Notes under the pieces: model-generated
What the model was told of the DNA's origin: nothing
Database searches by the model: none
What the model saw: only the letters and a program-made list of their open reading frames with translations
Shown here: one piece after another, positions 31,326 to 40,165 of the stretch
Numbering within the stretch: the stretch's first letter is position 1
Layout: every line of letters begins with the position of its first letter
Assembly (NCBI GenBank): GCA_934636655.1
Contig: CAKUAS010000006.1
Coordinates: forward strand, 1-64,000
Length of the DNA: 64,000 bases
Origin: an uncultured Oscillospiraceae bacterium
GTDB taxonomy: Bacteria; Bacillota; Clostridia; Oscillospirales; Oscillospiraceae
Reading direction: 5' to 3'
Translations under genes and position numbers: made by a program

Positions 31326-32531
31326 ATGAACAACAAAGCAGCCAAGGGCACATGGGCGGCCGCGTTTACGGTCGGTTCAGTGTGGTTCGGTACCCACGTC
31401 GGCGGCGGTTTCGCCTCCGGTAACCAGGTAGTCAGCTATTTCTCGCAGTACGGCATTTGGGCCGCTGTTCTCCCCATTATCGCAATGGGCATTCTCGCAC
31501 TTGTAATGTACACCGTCATGAAGTTTGCAAAGCTCAGCGGCTTTACAAACTACAAGGACACCTTCTCGGCTCTGTATCCGAAGCCCTGGATGGAGGTCTT
31601 CTTTGAGATATTCTATATCGTCATCCTGCTCGCAGCCGTCGCGGCCGCAGTCGCAGGCGCAGGCGAAGTTCTCGCAAACTTCTTCGGCGTTGACTATTCC
31701 GTGACCGCAAACAAGCTCATCTTCAACCTCATCATCGTTGCGGTCCTCATCATCCTGAGCATCTTCGGCGTTAAGCTCGTTATCGCGGCTTCCACCGTTC
31801 TTTCCATCGCAATTCTTATTTCCACCGCAGTCGTCGTCGTCGCGGGCTTTGCCGCAGACTTCGACGCTATCAGCGCACAGCTTCTGGCTGAGAACAGCCT
31901 TGAGACAGCACAGTATGTCTCCAATCCCGCAGAAGCCATTTGGCGCGGCGTTCTTGTTTACGCCGCATTCCAGTGCGTATCCATCCCCGCAATGATCGCG
32001 GCAGGCGAAGGCCTGACCCTCAAGGGCATCAAGCGCGCAAACATCCTCGGCTGGCTCATGAACGGCCTTGCACTGGCTGCATCGACCGCAATGCTCGCCC
32101 GCTGGTACCCGCTGCTCAAGGCACTCCAGGACGGCGGCGTTGCAGGCTTCACCACCGCAGCAAACGGTATCCCCAACCAGACCGTTCTGACCCTCGTCGA
32201 CATCAAGTGGCTGATGGCCATCTTCAGCGTCCTGCTGTTCTGCGCATTCGTATCCACCAGCGTCACCCTTGTATTCACTATGATCCAGCGCTTCCAGGGT
32301 CACTGCTTCCCCAAGGCCATCCCCAATGAGAAGGTCCGCGGCGTTATCGTCGGTGTTGTCGTCATCGCTATCTGCTTCGCGATCTCCCTGCTCGGCCTCG
32401 GCAACATCATCAAGTACGCTTACGGCTACGACGGCTACTACGCCATCCTCGTTATCTTCCTGCCCGTCCTGATCTGGGGTCTCCCCAAGCTCAAGAAGCT
32501 CTCGGCAGAGAAGAAGGCAGAGCTCGAATAA
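31326..32531 (+). CDS. YkvI family membrane transporter
   Basis: 401 residues with about ten to twelve membrane helices. The N-terminal FGTHVGGGFASGNQVVSYFS is the unwound helix-1 motif typical of the LeuT-like YkvI family. Members are secondary transporters of unknown substrate, found mainly in Firmicutes. First gene after the structured leader and followed by two PanE-like reductase genes, so it may import their substrate or export their product (inference). A second, shorter family member is at 53073. Confidence 0.85.
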   Translation: MNNKAAKGTWAAAFTVGSVWFGTHVGGGFASGNQVVSYFSQYGIWAAVLPIIAMGILALVMYTVMKFAKLSGFTNYKDTFSALYPKPWMEVFFEIFYIVILLAAVAAAVAGAGEVLANFFGVDYSVTANKLIFNLIIVAVLIILSIFGVKLVIAASTVLSIAILISTAVVVVAGFAADFDAISAQLLAENSLETAQYVSNPAEAIWRGVLVYAAFQCVSIPAMIAAGEGLTLKGIKRANILGWLMNGLALAASTAMLARWYPLLKALQDGGVAGFTTAANGIPNQTVLTLVDIKWLMAIFSVLLFCAFVSTSVTLVFTMIQRFQGHCFPKAIPNEKVRGVIVGVVVIAICFAISLLGLGNIIKYAYGYDGYYAILVIFLPVLIWGLPKLKKLSAEKKAELE

Positions 32532-32548
32532 TTCGAATAATAAAAACT

Positions 32549-32578
32549 CAAACACCACCGGATAACCGGTGGTGTTTG
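32549..32578 (+). terminator. Hairpin between the permease and the first reductase gene
   Basis: A perfect 13-bp stem CAAACACCACCGG / CCGGTGGTGTTTG with loop ATAA. No T-run follows, so it is more likely a processing or stabilising hairpin than a full stop. Confidence 0.6.
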
Positions 32579-32594
32579 ACAAGGAACTTTTAAC

Positions 32595-33548
32595 ATGAAA
32601 ATAGCTATGATAGGTTCCGGCGCGGCCGGCAGTGTTTTTGCTTCATATCTCAATAAGGGCGGCGCGGAGCTTTGGCTCGTTGACCGCTACAAGGCACACA
32701 TGGACAAGGTCGCCGAGTCCGGCATGACCTTCGTAAGCCCCTCGGGTGAGGAGGTTCTCACCGGCTTTCACACCGCCGCTACCGCCGAGGATATCGGCCT
32801 CATGGACATGGTCATCCTCATGGTCAAGGCCACGCAGACCGACGACGTAATGCCCTCCGTCATGCCCTGCATCGGCAAGGAAACGGTCGTCGTTTCCCTG
32901 CAAAACGGCATAGGCAACGACGATGTGCTTAAAAAGTACGTCCCGGCGGACAGAATACTCTATGGCTTCGGCACGATAGGCACGGAGCTTCCCGAGCCGG
33001 GCAAATGCGTTTCAAAGCCCGAAAGCGGCGTTATCATGCGCTTCGGCGCCTCGGAAAACGATCCTGTTTCCGAAAAGGCCGGCAAGGCGCTCGAAAAGTG
33101 CTTCTGCGACGGCGGCTGCCTGACGAGCTTTGAAAAGGATATCCGCCCCTTCGTTTGGAAAAAGGCGATATCCAACAGCGGCTACAACACGCTCTCGGCG
33201 CTCACGCGGCTCAAGGTCGGCCCCATGCTCGACTGCGAGGAAGGCCGGCAGCTCATAAAAAGCGTATGGGCGGAGGGCTGCGCTGTAGCCAAGGCTCTCA
33301 CGGGCGTCGATCTCTGGGGAGAGATGCTCGAGGAGCTCCCGAGACTCCAGGAGGGCTTTGCGAAATATTACCCCTCCATGGCACAGGATGTGCTCATCCA
33401 CCAACGTCAGACCGAGGTCGAGCTGCTCAACGGTGCTATAGTGCGCTACGGTAAGCTTCTCGGTATCCCCACCCCCGTCAACGGGGCGCTGACGCTTATG
33501 ATTCAGACAATACAGCAAAACTACGATAAGCAGTATTGCAAACAATAA
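32595..33548 (+). CDS. Ketopantoate reductase family protein (ApbA/PanE), copy 1
   Basis: 317 residues. Rossmann motif MIGSGAAGSVFASYL at the N-terminus; ApbA N-terminal domain to about 150 (VSLQNGIGNDDVL, FGTIGTEL); helical C-terminal domain with the catalytic-type Lys in FVWKKAISNSGYNTLSALTR. The family reduces 2-oxo acids such as ketopantoate with NADPH. Two adjacent paralogues next to a YkvI permease, rather than pan genes, suggest a different 2-oxo or hydroxy acid. Confidence 0.88.
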   Translation: MKIAMIGSGAAGSVFASYLNKGGAELWLVDRYKAHMDKVAESGMTFVSPSGEEVLTGFHTAATAEDIGLMDMVILMVKATQTDDVMPSVMPCIGKETVVVSLQNGIGNDDVLKKYVPADRILYGFGTIGTELPEPGKCVSKPESGVIMRFGASENDPVSEKAGKALEKCFCDGGCLTSFEKDIRPFVWKKAISNSGYNTLSALTRLKVGPMLDCEEGRQLIKSVWAEGCAVAKALTGVDLWGEMLEELPRLQEGFAKYYPSMAQDVLIHQRQTEVELLNGAIVRYGKLLGIPTPVNGALTLMIQTIQQNYDKQYCKQ

Positions 33549-33584
33549 GTTTACACTCAAATTTTTATAAGGAGACGAATAAAA

Positions 33585-34628
33585 ATGAAAATTGCAATGT
33601 ATGGTTCCGGCGCAGCAGGCAGTGTTTTTGCTTCTTACCTGAAGAAGGGCGGCGCAGACATGATCCTCATCGACCGCTATGAGGCTCACATGAAGAAGGT
33701 TACCGAGGACGGCATGCACTTCACCATCCACCAGGAAGAGAACGGTGCTTACACCGATTATAATTATCAGCTCAAGGGCTTCCGCACCTACACCAGCTCC
33801 ACCGCAGCCGCAGAGGCCGAGGGCAAGGTCGACGTTATCATCTACATGACCAAGGCAACTCAGCTCGAGCAGGCGATTCAGGACTCCCTGCCCGTCGTCG
33901 GCGACACCACCGTCGCTGTTTCCCTCATCAACGGCCTCGGCAACGATGACAACCTCTTCAAGGTCTTCCCGAAAGAGCGCTGCATCATCGGCTCCGGCGT
34001 TCTCGGCACCGCACTGCCCGAGCCCGGCCACTGCGTATCCACTCCTGCCGGCGGCGTTCAGATGAACTTCGGCGGCGCTGTAAGAAGCGAGCTCAACGAC
34101 GCTGCATGCGCAGAGATGCTCAAGTGCTACCGCGAAGGCGGCTGCGACGCATACTGGCGCGACGGCGAGCCGGGCACCGACAACAACATATACAAGTTCA
34201 TCTGGAAAAAGGTCTGCGTCAACGCGACCGTCAACACCGTCTGCGCAGTTCTGCGTCTGAAGATCGGTGAGGTCGAGGCTGATCCTTGGGGCCAGCAGCT
34301 GTTCCACGGCGTTATCCGCGAGACCTGCGCTGTCGCAACCGCAAAGGGCGTTCCCATGAACGCGGACGAGTTCATTGCTCATGACCATGCAGACATCGTC
34401 ACCAACATCGGCGACTACTATCCCTCCATGTGCCAGGACGCACTGTTCCATCAGCGTCAGACCGAGATCGACGTTCTCAACGGCAAGATCGCTGAGTACG
34501 GCAAAGAGCTCGGTATCCCCACCCCGACCTGCGACATCCTCACCAAGGTCGTACACTGCATCCAGGACAACTATGCAAACCAGTACTTCCAGGACAAGGA
34601 CGGCAACGCCTTCCACATCGGCAAGTAA
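33585..34628 (+). CDS. Ketopantoate reductase family protein (ApbA/PanE), copy 2
   Basis: 347 residues, a diverged tandem paralogue of the preceding gene (both start MKIAM.GSGAAGSVFASYL). It has FIWKKVCVNATVNTVCAVLR at the catalytic Lys and shares the end motif DALFHQRQTEIDVLNG with copy 1 (LIHQRQTEVELLNG). The 30 extra residues lie mainly in an insert near residue 45-65 and in the C-terminal tail. Copies 1 and 2 may form a heteromer or act on related substrates. The operon ends at a strong terminator 10 bp further on. Confidence 0.88.
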   Translation: MKIAMYGSGAAGSVFASYLKKGGADMILIDRYEAHMKKVTEDGMHFTIHQEENGAYTDYNYQLKGFRTYTSSTAAAEAEGKVDVIIYMTKATQLEQAIQDSLPVVGDTTVAVSLINGLGNDDNLFKVFPKERCIIGSGVLGTALPEPGHCVSTPAGGVQMNFGGAVRSELNDAACAEMLKCYREGGCDAYWRDGEPGTDNNIYKFIWKKVCVNATVNTVCAVLRLKIGEVEADPWGQQLFHGVIRETCAVATAKGVPMNADEFIAHDHADIVTNIGDYYPSMCQDALFHQRQTEIDVLNGKIAEYGKELGIPTPTCDILTKVVHCIQDNYANQYFQDKDGNAFHIGK

Positions 34629-34637
34629 TTTCAGTAT

Positions 34638-34671
34638 TAAAAAACCTCCGGCCATTGGTCGGAGGTTTTTT
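34638..34671. terminator. Terminator at the end of the YkvI/PanE-like operon
   Basis: AAAACCTCCGGCC / GGTCGGAGGTTTT stem with loop ATT and T-run; it also works for the convergent LysR gene. Confidence 0.88.
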
Positions 34672-34717
34672 GTCGTTTTATCGTCGGTGAAGCATAAGCA
34701 ACGGAGTGTATCCGATC

Positions 34718-35590
34718 TCAGCGCATCTCTGAAAACATCGCAAAGAAGTAGGCTTTGAAGGCCCTTGCTGCGGGGGAGATAACGTCGTCGGGCGGGGTGA
34801 CGGCGCATATCTCAACAACTTCCGGCGGATCGAGCGGCACATAGGCCACGGCATCGGACAGTTCATCGGCAATAACGCGGTTTACAAGCGCTACGCCCAA
34901 CCCGGCCTTGACCATGCCGCAGGCTATAAAGCTGTCGGGCGTTGAAAAGCTCAGATTCGGCGTGATGCCGCGGTCAAGAAAACACAGTGTGTTGTCGGTC
35001 TGAAGTCCGGTGTGTATCTCGATGAAGGGCTCGGTCTCGAAGATCGTTGCCGGAACGGACGCACTGCTCGCGAGCGGATGCTCAGGCGGCAGCATCGCGA
35101 CGAGTTCATCGCGCATTATGACGGTGCTCGAAAACGCGCCGTCGCGGCGGCTGATGATGCCGAAGTCGAGCACTTTGCCGTTCATGCGCGAAGCAAGCTC
35201 CGTACTTGTACCGGAGCAGAGCTCGACCGTAATACCCGGATACTTTTCGTGAAAGCCGGAGATAATCTTCGTCAGCCACGGGAAGAACTTGACATATGAT
35301 GATCCGACCGCCAGCTTGCCCGTCTGCACGCCGCGCAGCTTCTGCACCGTCTGGTCAAACTGCTCGGCCCAGTACGCCATCTCACGCATCGACGGCAGCA
35401 GCTCCTCGCCCTCGCGCGTCAGGCGCACACCTCCGCGCCCACGGCTGAGTATAGGAAATCCGACGGTTTTCTCCAACGCTTCGACCGCGCGGCTGATACC
35501 GGACTGCGTATAGTTGAGCTCCTCGGCCGCCGCCGACATGCTGCCGTTTTTGAGTATGCTCAGCAGGATCGTGCACTTTTCACTGTCCAT
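34718..35590 (-). CDS. LysR family transcriptional regulator
   Basis: 290 residues from MDSEKCTI at 35590, chosen because GAGGTGG lies 7 nt upstream; a longer frame begins at 35623. Winged-helix N-terminus (GSMSAAAEELNYTQSGISRA, about 16-35) and a periplasmic-binding-fold effector domain from about 90. LysR proteins usually control a divergent neighbour, here the EamA-type exporter gene, 106 bp away. Confidence 0.92.
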   Translation of the reverse strand: MDSEKCTILLSILKNGSMSAAAEELNYTQSGISRAVEALEKTVGFPILSRGRGGVRLTREGEELLPSMREMAYWAEQFDQTVQKLRGVQTGKLAVGSSYVKFFPWLTKIISGFHEKYPGITVELCSGTSTELASRMNGKVLDFGIISRRDGAFSSTVIMRDELVAMLPPEHPLASSASVPATIFETEPFIEIHTGLQTDNTLCFLDRGITPNLSFSTPDSFIACGMVKAGLGVALVNRVIADELSDAVAYVPLDPPEVVEICAVTPPDDVISPAARAFKAYFFAMFSEMR

Positions 35591-35626
35591 ATCGTCCACC
35601 TCGTCAATATGATCAACCGTCATATA

Positions 35627-35674
35627 AATGTTGACTACATCTCGCTTTACTCAAGTATAAACCCGTATTATACT
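35627..35674 (+). promoter_or_regulatory. Promoter of the EamA gene and LysR-type site
   Basis: TTTACT (35646-35651), 17-bp spacer, TATACT (35669-35674). ATGTTGACTACAT, with ATGT/ACAT arms, lies just upstream of the -35, the usual place for a LysR activator site. Confidence 0.55.
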
Positions 35675-35696
35675 GATGTCAACAGAGGTGATAAGA

Positions 35697-36581
35697 ATGA
35701 ATCGAAAACAGGCCGAGCTGCTGCTGGCAGCGGTTATTCTGACGCGCAGCAGCGCTTATCTTTTCAGCAAAACCGGACTTGAAACCCTCGGCACGTTTAA
35801 TCTGCTTGCCGCGCGGTTCCTTCTGGGCTTTGCGGTATTAGCCATAATATTCTTCAAGCGTATGCGCCGAATCAACCGGCATGACCTGATCGGCGGCGCT
35901 GTTATTGGCGCGGTGTTCACTGCCGTCATGACGCTTGAACTAACTGCACTCAAAACTACCGATACATCGACGGTATCGTTTCTCGAAAACACGGCTATCG
36001 TGTTCGTACCGCTGATTGAAGCGCTGCTCATCCGCAGGCTGCCCAAGCCCGCTAGCATTGCGAGCGCACTCCTTGCACTGTGCGGCGTGGGGCTGCTCAC
36101 GCTGCGCGGCGGCGCATTCGGCTTCACCCCCGGTGAGGTCTGCTGCCTGTGTGCCGCGGTGCTGTACGCCGTCGGCATCATCACGACCGACCGCTTTTCG
36201 CACAAATGCGATGCACTGCTTGTCGGCATCGTCGAGGTAGGCTGCATCGGGCTGTTCTCGCTCGTACTGTCGTTTATTTTCGAGCAGCCGCGCATTCCGT
36301 CAGGCGGCACCGAGTGGGGCTGTGTACTTGTGCTCGCGCTCCTGTGCACGGGATTTGGATTTACGCTCCAACCGGTCGCGCAGTCACACACGACCAGTCA
36401 GCGCGCGGGGCTCATGTGTGCATTGAATCCGTCGTTCGCGTCGATCCTCGGCGTTGTGTTTCTCAGCGAGCCCGTCACCGTACAGGGCGTATGCGGCGCG
36501 GCGCTTATCCTGTTCAGTTTATATATACCGCATTTTTTCAATGGCGCACGAACTCAGCTGCGGACGCATCAGTTGAGGTAG
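35697..36581 (+). CDS. EamA/DMT family transporter
   Basis: 294 residues with ten predicted helices in two EamA repeats (about 8-135 and 145-285). Signatures: TRSSAYLFSKTGLETLGTFN, LLAARFLLGFAVL and the second-half SHTTSQRAGLMCALNPSFAS. Members export amino acids or metabolites. The start is ATG 35697 with AGAGGTGAT upstream. Divergent from a LysR gene. The last codons and stop (LR-stop) fall in a short piece of the dispersed repeat. Confidence 0.88.
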   Translation: MNRKQAELLLAAVILTRSSAYLFSKTGLETLGTFNLLAARFLLGFAVLAIIFFKRMRRINRHDLIGGAVIGAVFTAVMTLELTALKTTDTSTVSFLENTAIVFVPLIEALLIRRLPKPASIASALLALCGVGLLTLRGGAFGFTPGEVCCLCAAVLYAVGIITTDRFSHKCDALLVGIVEVGCIGLFSLVLSFIFEQPRIPSGGTEWGCVLVLALLCTGFGFTLQPVAQSHTTSQRAGLMCALNPSFASILGVVFLSEPVTVQGVCGAALILFSLYIPHFFNGARTQLRTHQLR

Positions 36582-36625
36582 CCCGATGTCGAAAACACAG
36601 GCAAAACCATAAATCAGTTCGCCAC
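36577..36625. repeat. Dispersed element, copy 8 (minimal core)
   Basis: GGTAGCCCGATGTCGAAAAC (36579-36598) and CAGTTCGCCACTAAAT (36609-36624). The two convergent genes both end inside it: the EamA protein and the ferredoxin-like protein, whose last residues LVAN come from the repeat end. Confidence 0.6.
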
Positions 36626-37297
36626 TAAATTGCCGTCGTTGGAGATCGTCACGACGTGCAGAGGGATCTTCTTTCCTGTGGCGGCAATGGCGCGTGTCAG
36701 GGCCATTTGCAGGCCGCCGCAGCAGGGCACCTGCATGCGCGTGAGGGTGACGGACTTAATATCGTTGGCCGCAAGTATTTCGCCGAGCTTTTCGGCGTAA
36801 TCGACGGGATCAAGCTTCGGACAGCCGACGAGCGTCACGCGGCCCTTGATGAAGTCGTTGTGGAAATTGCCGTAGGCATACGCGCTGCAATCGGCGGCAA
36901 CGAGCAGATCCGCACCGTCAAAATACGCGGCCTTTACCGGCGCAAGACGTATCTGCACCGGCCAATTGCAAAGCTGTGCCGGGGCGTGGACGTCCTCTCC
37001 CCTGCACGTCTCGATGCGCCGCGGCGCTGAACCCGGGCAGCCGGAGAATGCCTGCTTTTTGGCCTTCTGCGCCGCCTTTACCGCGGCCTCGTCATATGCT
37101 GCCGCCTCGCGCTCTATGAAGCTTATCGCGCCCGTCGGGCAGTTGGGCAGACAGTCGCCGAGCCCGTCGCAGTAATCGTCGCGCATGAGATGCGCCTTGC
37201 CGTCGACGAGACCTATCGCGCCCTCGTGGCAGGCGTGAACGCACTTGCCGCAGCCGTTGCACTTAGCTTCATCTATCTGAATAACTCTGCGTATCAT
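36614..37297 (-). CDS. Ferredoxin-type 4Fe-4S protein with extra C-terminal domain
   Basis: 227 residues. Two 4Fe-4S motifs near the N-terminus: CNGCGKCVHAC (13-23) and the related CDGLGDCLPNC (43-53; the second Cys of the usual CxxCxxC is replaced by Leu-Gly). A domain with four more cysteines follows (GCPGSAP, ADCSAYAYGNFH, VGCPKLDP, VPCCGGLQMALTRA). Probably a cytoplasmic electron-transfer or redox-sensing protein; similar proteins are common in anaerobes with no defined role. It has its own TATAAT-type -10 (near 37337) after the LOG terminator. Confidence 0.82.
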   Translation of the reverse strand: MIRRVIQIDEAKCNGCGKCVHACHEGAIGLVDGKAHLMRDDYCDGLGDCLPNCPTGAISFIEREAAAYDEAAVKAAQKAKKQAFSGCPGSAPRRIETCRGEDVHAPAQLCNWPVQIRLAPVKAAYFDGADLLVAADCSAYAYGNFHNDFIKGRVTLVGCPKLDPVDYAEKLGEILAANDIKSVTLTRMQVPCCGGLQMALTRAIAATGKKIPLHVVTISNDGNLVAN

Positions 37298-37349
37298 TTT
37301 TCTACCTCCAAAGTATTTTCACACTTATGCGACACTATATTATACCCAA

Positions 37350-37384
37350 ACGAAAAGTGCCGGTGTAGCAAATGCTACACCGGC
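37350..37384 (-). terminator. Terminator after the LOG-family gene
   Basis: GCCGGTGTAGCA / TGCTACACCGGC stem, followed on the minus strand by ACTTTTCG. Confidence 0.75.
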
Positions 37385-37390
37385 GCGATT

Positions 37391-37972
37391 CTACTTATTA
37401 TAATCTTCGAGCCTGCGGATGCTGCCGGTTTGCGGAACGTAGGAGACAAGCTGCTCCATCGCCTGCTGCGGCGTGTCGGCAACAGAATACAGCGACAGGC
37501 AGTTTTTCGACATGAATCGCCGCTCGGCGAGCTCTTCGAGCATGCTTATCATCTTATCATGCGCACCCAGCGTATTCAAAAGCACGATGGCGCGGTCGTT
37601 GCGGCCGAGCTGCTTGAGAGTGAGTATCTCAAAAAACTCCTCGAGCGTGCCTATGCCGCCGGGCAGGACAATGCAGGCATCCGAATTTTCCTGCATGAGC
37701 TGCTTGCGCTCGCGCATCGTCTCGGTGAAGATCATGCGGCTGCACTTATCGTACAGGATACCCGGTTCGTCGAAAAATCGCGGCGCAACACCGATGATCT
37801 CACCGCCGGTGCGGTGAACTCCGCGCGCACACGCGCCCATTAAGCCCTCCGCACCGCCGCCGAACACGATAGAATCGCCGTTACGGCCGATCAGCTCGCC
37901 GAGAGTATCGGCTTCGTCGTAGTAGCGCTTATCCAGCTCGCGGCCGGACGCGCCGAAAATACAGATCCTCAT
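37391..37972 (-). CDS. LOG family protein (TIGR00730-type)
   Basis: 193 residues with the family motifs GGAEGLMGACARG (about 38-50), ERKQLM and LPGGIGTLEEFFE (PGGxGTxxE, about 101-113). LOG proteins cleave ribose 5'-phosphate from adenosine monophosphate derivatives. The bacterial role is often unknown. It touches the MFS gene upstream (sharing base 37972), so they are coupled. Confidence 0.9.
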   Translation of the reverse strand: MRICIFGASGRELDKRYYDEADTLGELIGRNGDSIVFGGGAEGLMGACARGVHRTGGEIIGVAPRFFDEPGILYDKCSRMIFTETMRERKQLMQENSDACIVLPGGIGTLEEFFEILTLKQLGRNDRAIVLLNTLGAHDKMISMLEELAERRFMSKNCLSLYSVADTPQQAMEQLVSYVPQTGSIRRLEDYNK

Positions 37973-39306
37973 CAGTCGTCAAGATCCTCGAACGCGTCGA
38001 GCCCGCGTTTGGCCTCGGGCTTATTGTCGCCGTGCTTTACGAAGATCATCGTCACAAAGCTGAGTGCGACGAACAGCGCGGCGTAAGGGAACAGCACCGT
38101 GTAGCTCACATGGCGCATCAGCGAGCCCGCGACGATCGGGGTCACGACCTGCGCGACCATCGAGAAGGTATAGTAGTAGCCGGTGAATTTGCCGATATCC
38201 GAGCCGCGGCACATCTCGACAACCATCGGAAGGGAGTTTACGTTTATCGCCGCCCATGCAAGGCCGACGAGCGCGAAGACGATGAACATGATGAGGTTTA
38301 TGCTGCTGTAGGCCGTGGTCAGGAAATAGCCCAGGGCAAAGCAGGCCGCCAGAAGGATGATGCCCGCCATGATGGTGCGCTTTCTGCCGACCTTGGAGGC
38401 GATGATTCCGATGGGTATGTAGCTTATGACAGCGCCGCCGGTCGCAATGAGCAGACAGGTCGAGGCGCCGCCCAGAGCCTGACCCATGACCTGGCTGACA
38501 TAGGTCGTGAACCATGTCTCCACTGCGTTATAGCCGATAAACCACAGGCAGATCGACGAGAGCAGGAAAATGAGGCTTTTCTTTACGGGTTTAGGCAGGG
38601 TCTCGTTGCCGCTGCCGTCGTCCTCGGCGAGGTTCCACTCAGGGTGCTGCTTTTCAAGCTCCTGCTGCTCGGCAACGAGCTTCGGCTCCTTGATCGTCAG
38701 GAACAGTATCGCGATAGCGACGAACATGATCGCGGAAACTACCATGAACAGGGGCTGATAGTTTACATGCTCAAGACCCGCAACCTTGCTGTTGGGGTAC
38801 ATGACCGCCGCAACGCCGAGATAAATAACGCCGCCGAGCGCGCCCATGAGGTTTATTATGGCGTTGCCCTTGCTGCGCAGGGGCTTGGGGGTGATGTCCG
38901 GCATCAGAGCGACCGCCGGGGAGCGGTAGGTGCCCATTGCAACGAGCAGCAGGCCGAGCACGACCACGAAGGATACGGTCTTGAAGGTGCTGGGCGCGGC
39001 GGCATAGCTGTTATCGATCATCGGAAGCAGATTCATGAGTATGATCGCAAGGCCGGTGCCGAACAGGATAAAGGGCATGCGTTTGCCGATCTTGGTGCTC
39101 GTTTTATCCGATATTGCGCCGAACAGCGGCAGCAGGAACAGCGCAAGCACATTGTCGGCCGCCATAATCGCGCCGGAATATGTTTCGTTGAGGTGGAATG
39201 TGTTCGTAAGTATAAGAGGTACGATGCTGTTATACATCTGCCAGAACGCGCAGATGGACAGGAACGCAAAGCCTGTCAGTATGGTGCGTTTGTTATCAAG
39301 CTTCAT
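37972..39306 (-). CDS. Major facilitator superfamily transporter
   Basis: 444 residues with twelve membrane helices, from MKLDNKRT (39306; GGAGG 11 nt upstream). The N-terminal half has LPLFGAISDKTSTKIGKRMP (the MFS loop 2-3 motif). The insert near 195-245 (EEQ..KQHPEWNLAEDDGSG) is a cytoplasmic middle loop. The pattern with RSPAVALMPDITPKPLRSKG resembles SLC45/sucrose-type or glycoside carriers. Substrate not known. A good promoter precedes it. Confidence 0.88.
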   Translation of the reverse strand: MKLDNKRTILTGFAFLSICAFWQMYNSIVPLILTNTFHLNETYSGAIMAADNVLALFLLPLFGAISDKTSTKIGKRMPFILFGTGLAIILMNLLPMIDNSYAAAPSTFKTVSFVVVLGLLLVAMGTYRSPAVALMPDITPKPLRSKGNAIINLMGALGGVIYLGVAAVMYPNSKVAGLEHVNYQPLFMVVSAIMFVAIAILFLTIKEPKLVAEQQELEKQHPEWNLAEDDGSGNETLPKPVKKSLIFLLSSICLWFIGYNAVETWFTTYVSQVMGQALGGASTCLLIATGGAVISYIPIGIIASKVGRKRTIMAGIILLAACFALGYFLTTAYSSINLIMFIVFALVGLAWAAINVNSLPMVVEMCRGSDIGKFTGYYYTFSMVAQVVTPIVAGSLMRHVSYTVLFPYAALFVALSFVTMIFVKHGDNKPEAKRGLDAFEDLDD

Positions 39307-39339
39307 TCTCCGCTTTTCCTCCAATTTCATTGTGTCCCG

Positions 39340-39368
39340 ATTATAACACACCGCTTACCAAAACTCAA
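39340..39368 (-). promoter_or_regulatory. Sigma-A promoter of the MFS/LOG operon
   Basis: Minus-strand TTGAGT (39363-39368), 17-bp spacer, perfect TATAAT (39340-39345). Confidence 0.75.
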
Positions 39369-39410
39369 ACATCTTTGGTTGGTCGGCCGGAGATGAGCGG
39401 CAAAACCATA

Positions 39411-39436
39411 AAAAAGGGGCGCCGCTTGCCGCCCCT
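39411..39436 (-). terminator. Terminator after the birA operon
   Basis: GGGGCG..CGCCCC hairpin; on the minus strand a run of T (TTTTTTATGG) follows. Confidence 0.7.
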
Positions 39437-39439
39437 ATA

Positions 39440-39535
39440 CAATATTAGACTTAAGCATCTGCGGTTTTCCCCACAGCTTTGATGCCGGCAAACACAATTA
39501 CCGTATTTGCAGATACCTCAATACGTTTCTAAATC
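39440..39535. repeat. Dispersed element, copy 9
   Basis: GCTTTGATGCCGGCAAAC and the terminal segment ATTACCGTATTTGCAGATAC then CCTCAATACGTTTCTAAAT match the family end. The stop codon of the 39529 gene is within it. Confidence 0.5.
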
Positions 39536-40155
39536 GGCAACGTCGAAGACGAAGAGATAACGTCAAGATCCTGGCCGCTGTACTGGCCTTTATAGTTCCA
39601 GTCGACTGTAACGGAGACTGTGCTGCCGCGCTCGACGGTGGTCGTGTAGGTATAGATCAGTGTATCGGTCTGTGAGTTTGGAGAGTTTACGCTCATTGCG
39701 CGTGTCATGCCGCTGGCAGAGCTTCCGTTTACGCTGATGCCGATAGCACGCTGACCGATCTCCATAGTGTACGAGCGCACATACACCGAAAGAGTGAGCT
39801 TGACGCTGCCGTCTGATTGCTCGGCCGCCGTCCACACGGTGTGGGTGTTTATGCCGACGCCGGTTGAAGAATCGAAAGCGCCTGAGCCGATGACAGTGCC
39901 GCTCGGCTGCTCGGGAGTGGGCTCGGGAGTTGAAGTCACCTCGGGCGTGGGCATGACATCGGTGGGTGTGGGCGTTTCCGTCGGGATAACGAACAGTGTC
40001 TGGCGCGGAGCGTCGGTCACGACATCGGTAGGACTGGGGCTTGCCTCGGGCTCATCGCCGCCGCCAATGCCGCCTGTCAGCCACATTATGACTATTGCGA
40101 GAATGAGCAGCACGACGATGAACGCCGCGAAAATGTAAGCAGTCTGTTTTTTCAT
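39529..40155 (-). CDS. Membrane-anchored extracellular protein with Pro/Thr-rich linker
   Basis: 208 residues from MKKQTAYI (40155). A membrane helix at about 7-27 (FAAFIVVLLILAIVIMWLTG), a Pro/Thr/Ser-rich stalk (about 38-88), and a beta-rich external domain (NTHTVWTAAEQSDGSVKLTL, YNYTTTVERG-like TYTTTVERGSTVSVTVDWNY). The plan is like the 7921-8553 protein. No known family. It is 10 bp downstream of birA, which may be accidental. AGGAG precedes the ATG. Confidence 0.72.
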   Translation of the reverse strand: MKKQTAYIFAAFIVVLLILAIVIMWLTGGIGGGDEPEASPSPTDVVTDAPRQTLFVIPTETPTPTDVMPTPEVTSTPEPTPEQPSGTVIGSGAFDSSTGVGINTHTVWTAAEQSDGSVKLTLSVYVRSYTMEIGQRAIGISVNGSSASGMTRAMSVNSPNSQTDTLIYTYTTTVERGSTVSVTVDWNYKGQYSGQDLDVISSSSTLPI

Positions 40156-40165
40156 TGCTTTCTCC

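Noticed and set aside
31377..32582. Minus-strand frame of 401 codons, very rich in Asp/Glu
   Set aside because: Reverse reading of the YkvI gene. The acidic composition comes from hydrophobic GTC/ATC codons read backward.
33012..34808. Minus-strand frame of 598 codons
   Set aside because: Antisense to both PanE-like genes, whose family motifs are clear. It results from the codon pattern (few stops in the opposite frame), with no start site or domain.
38032..39396. Plus-strand frame of 454 codons
   Set aside because: Antisense to the MFS gene.
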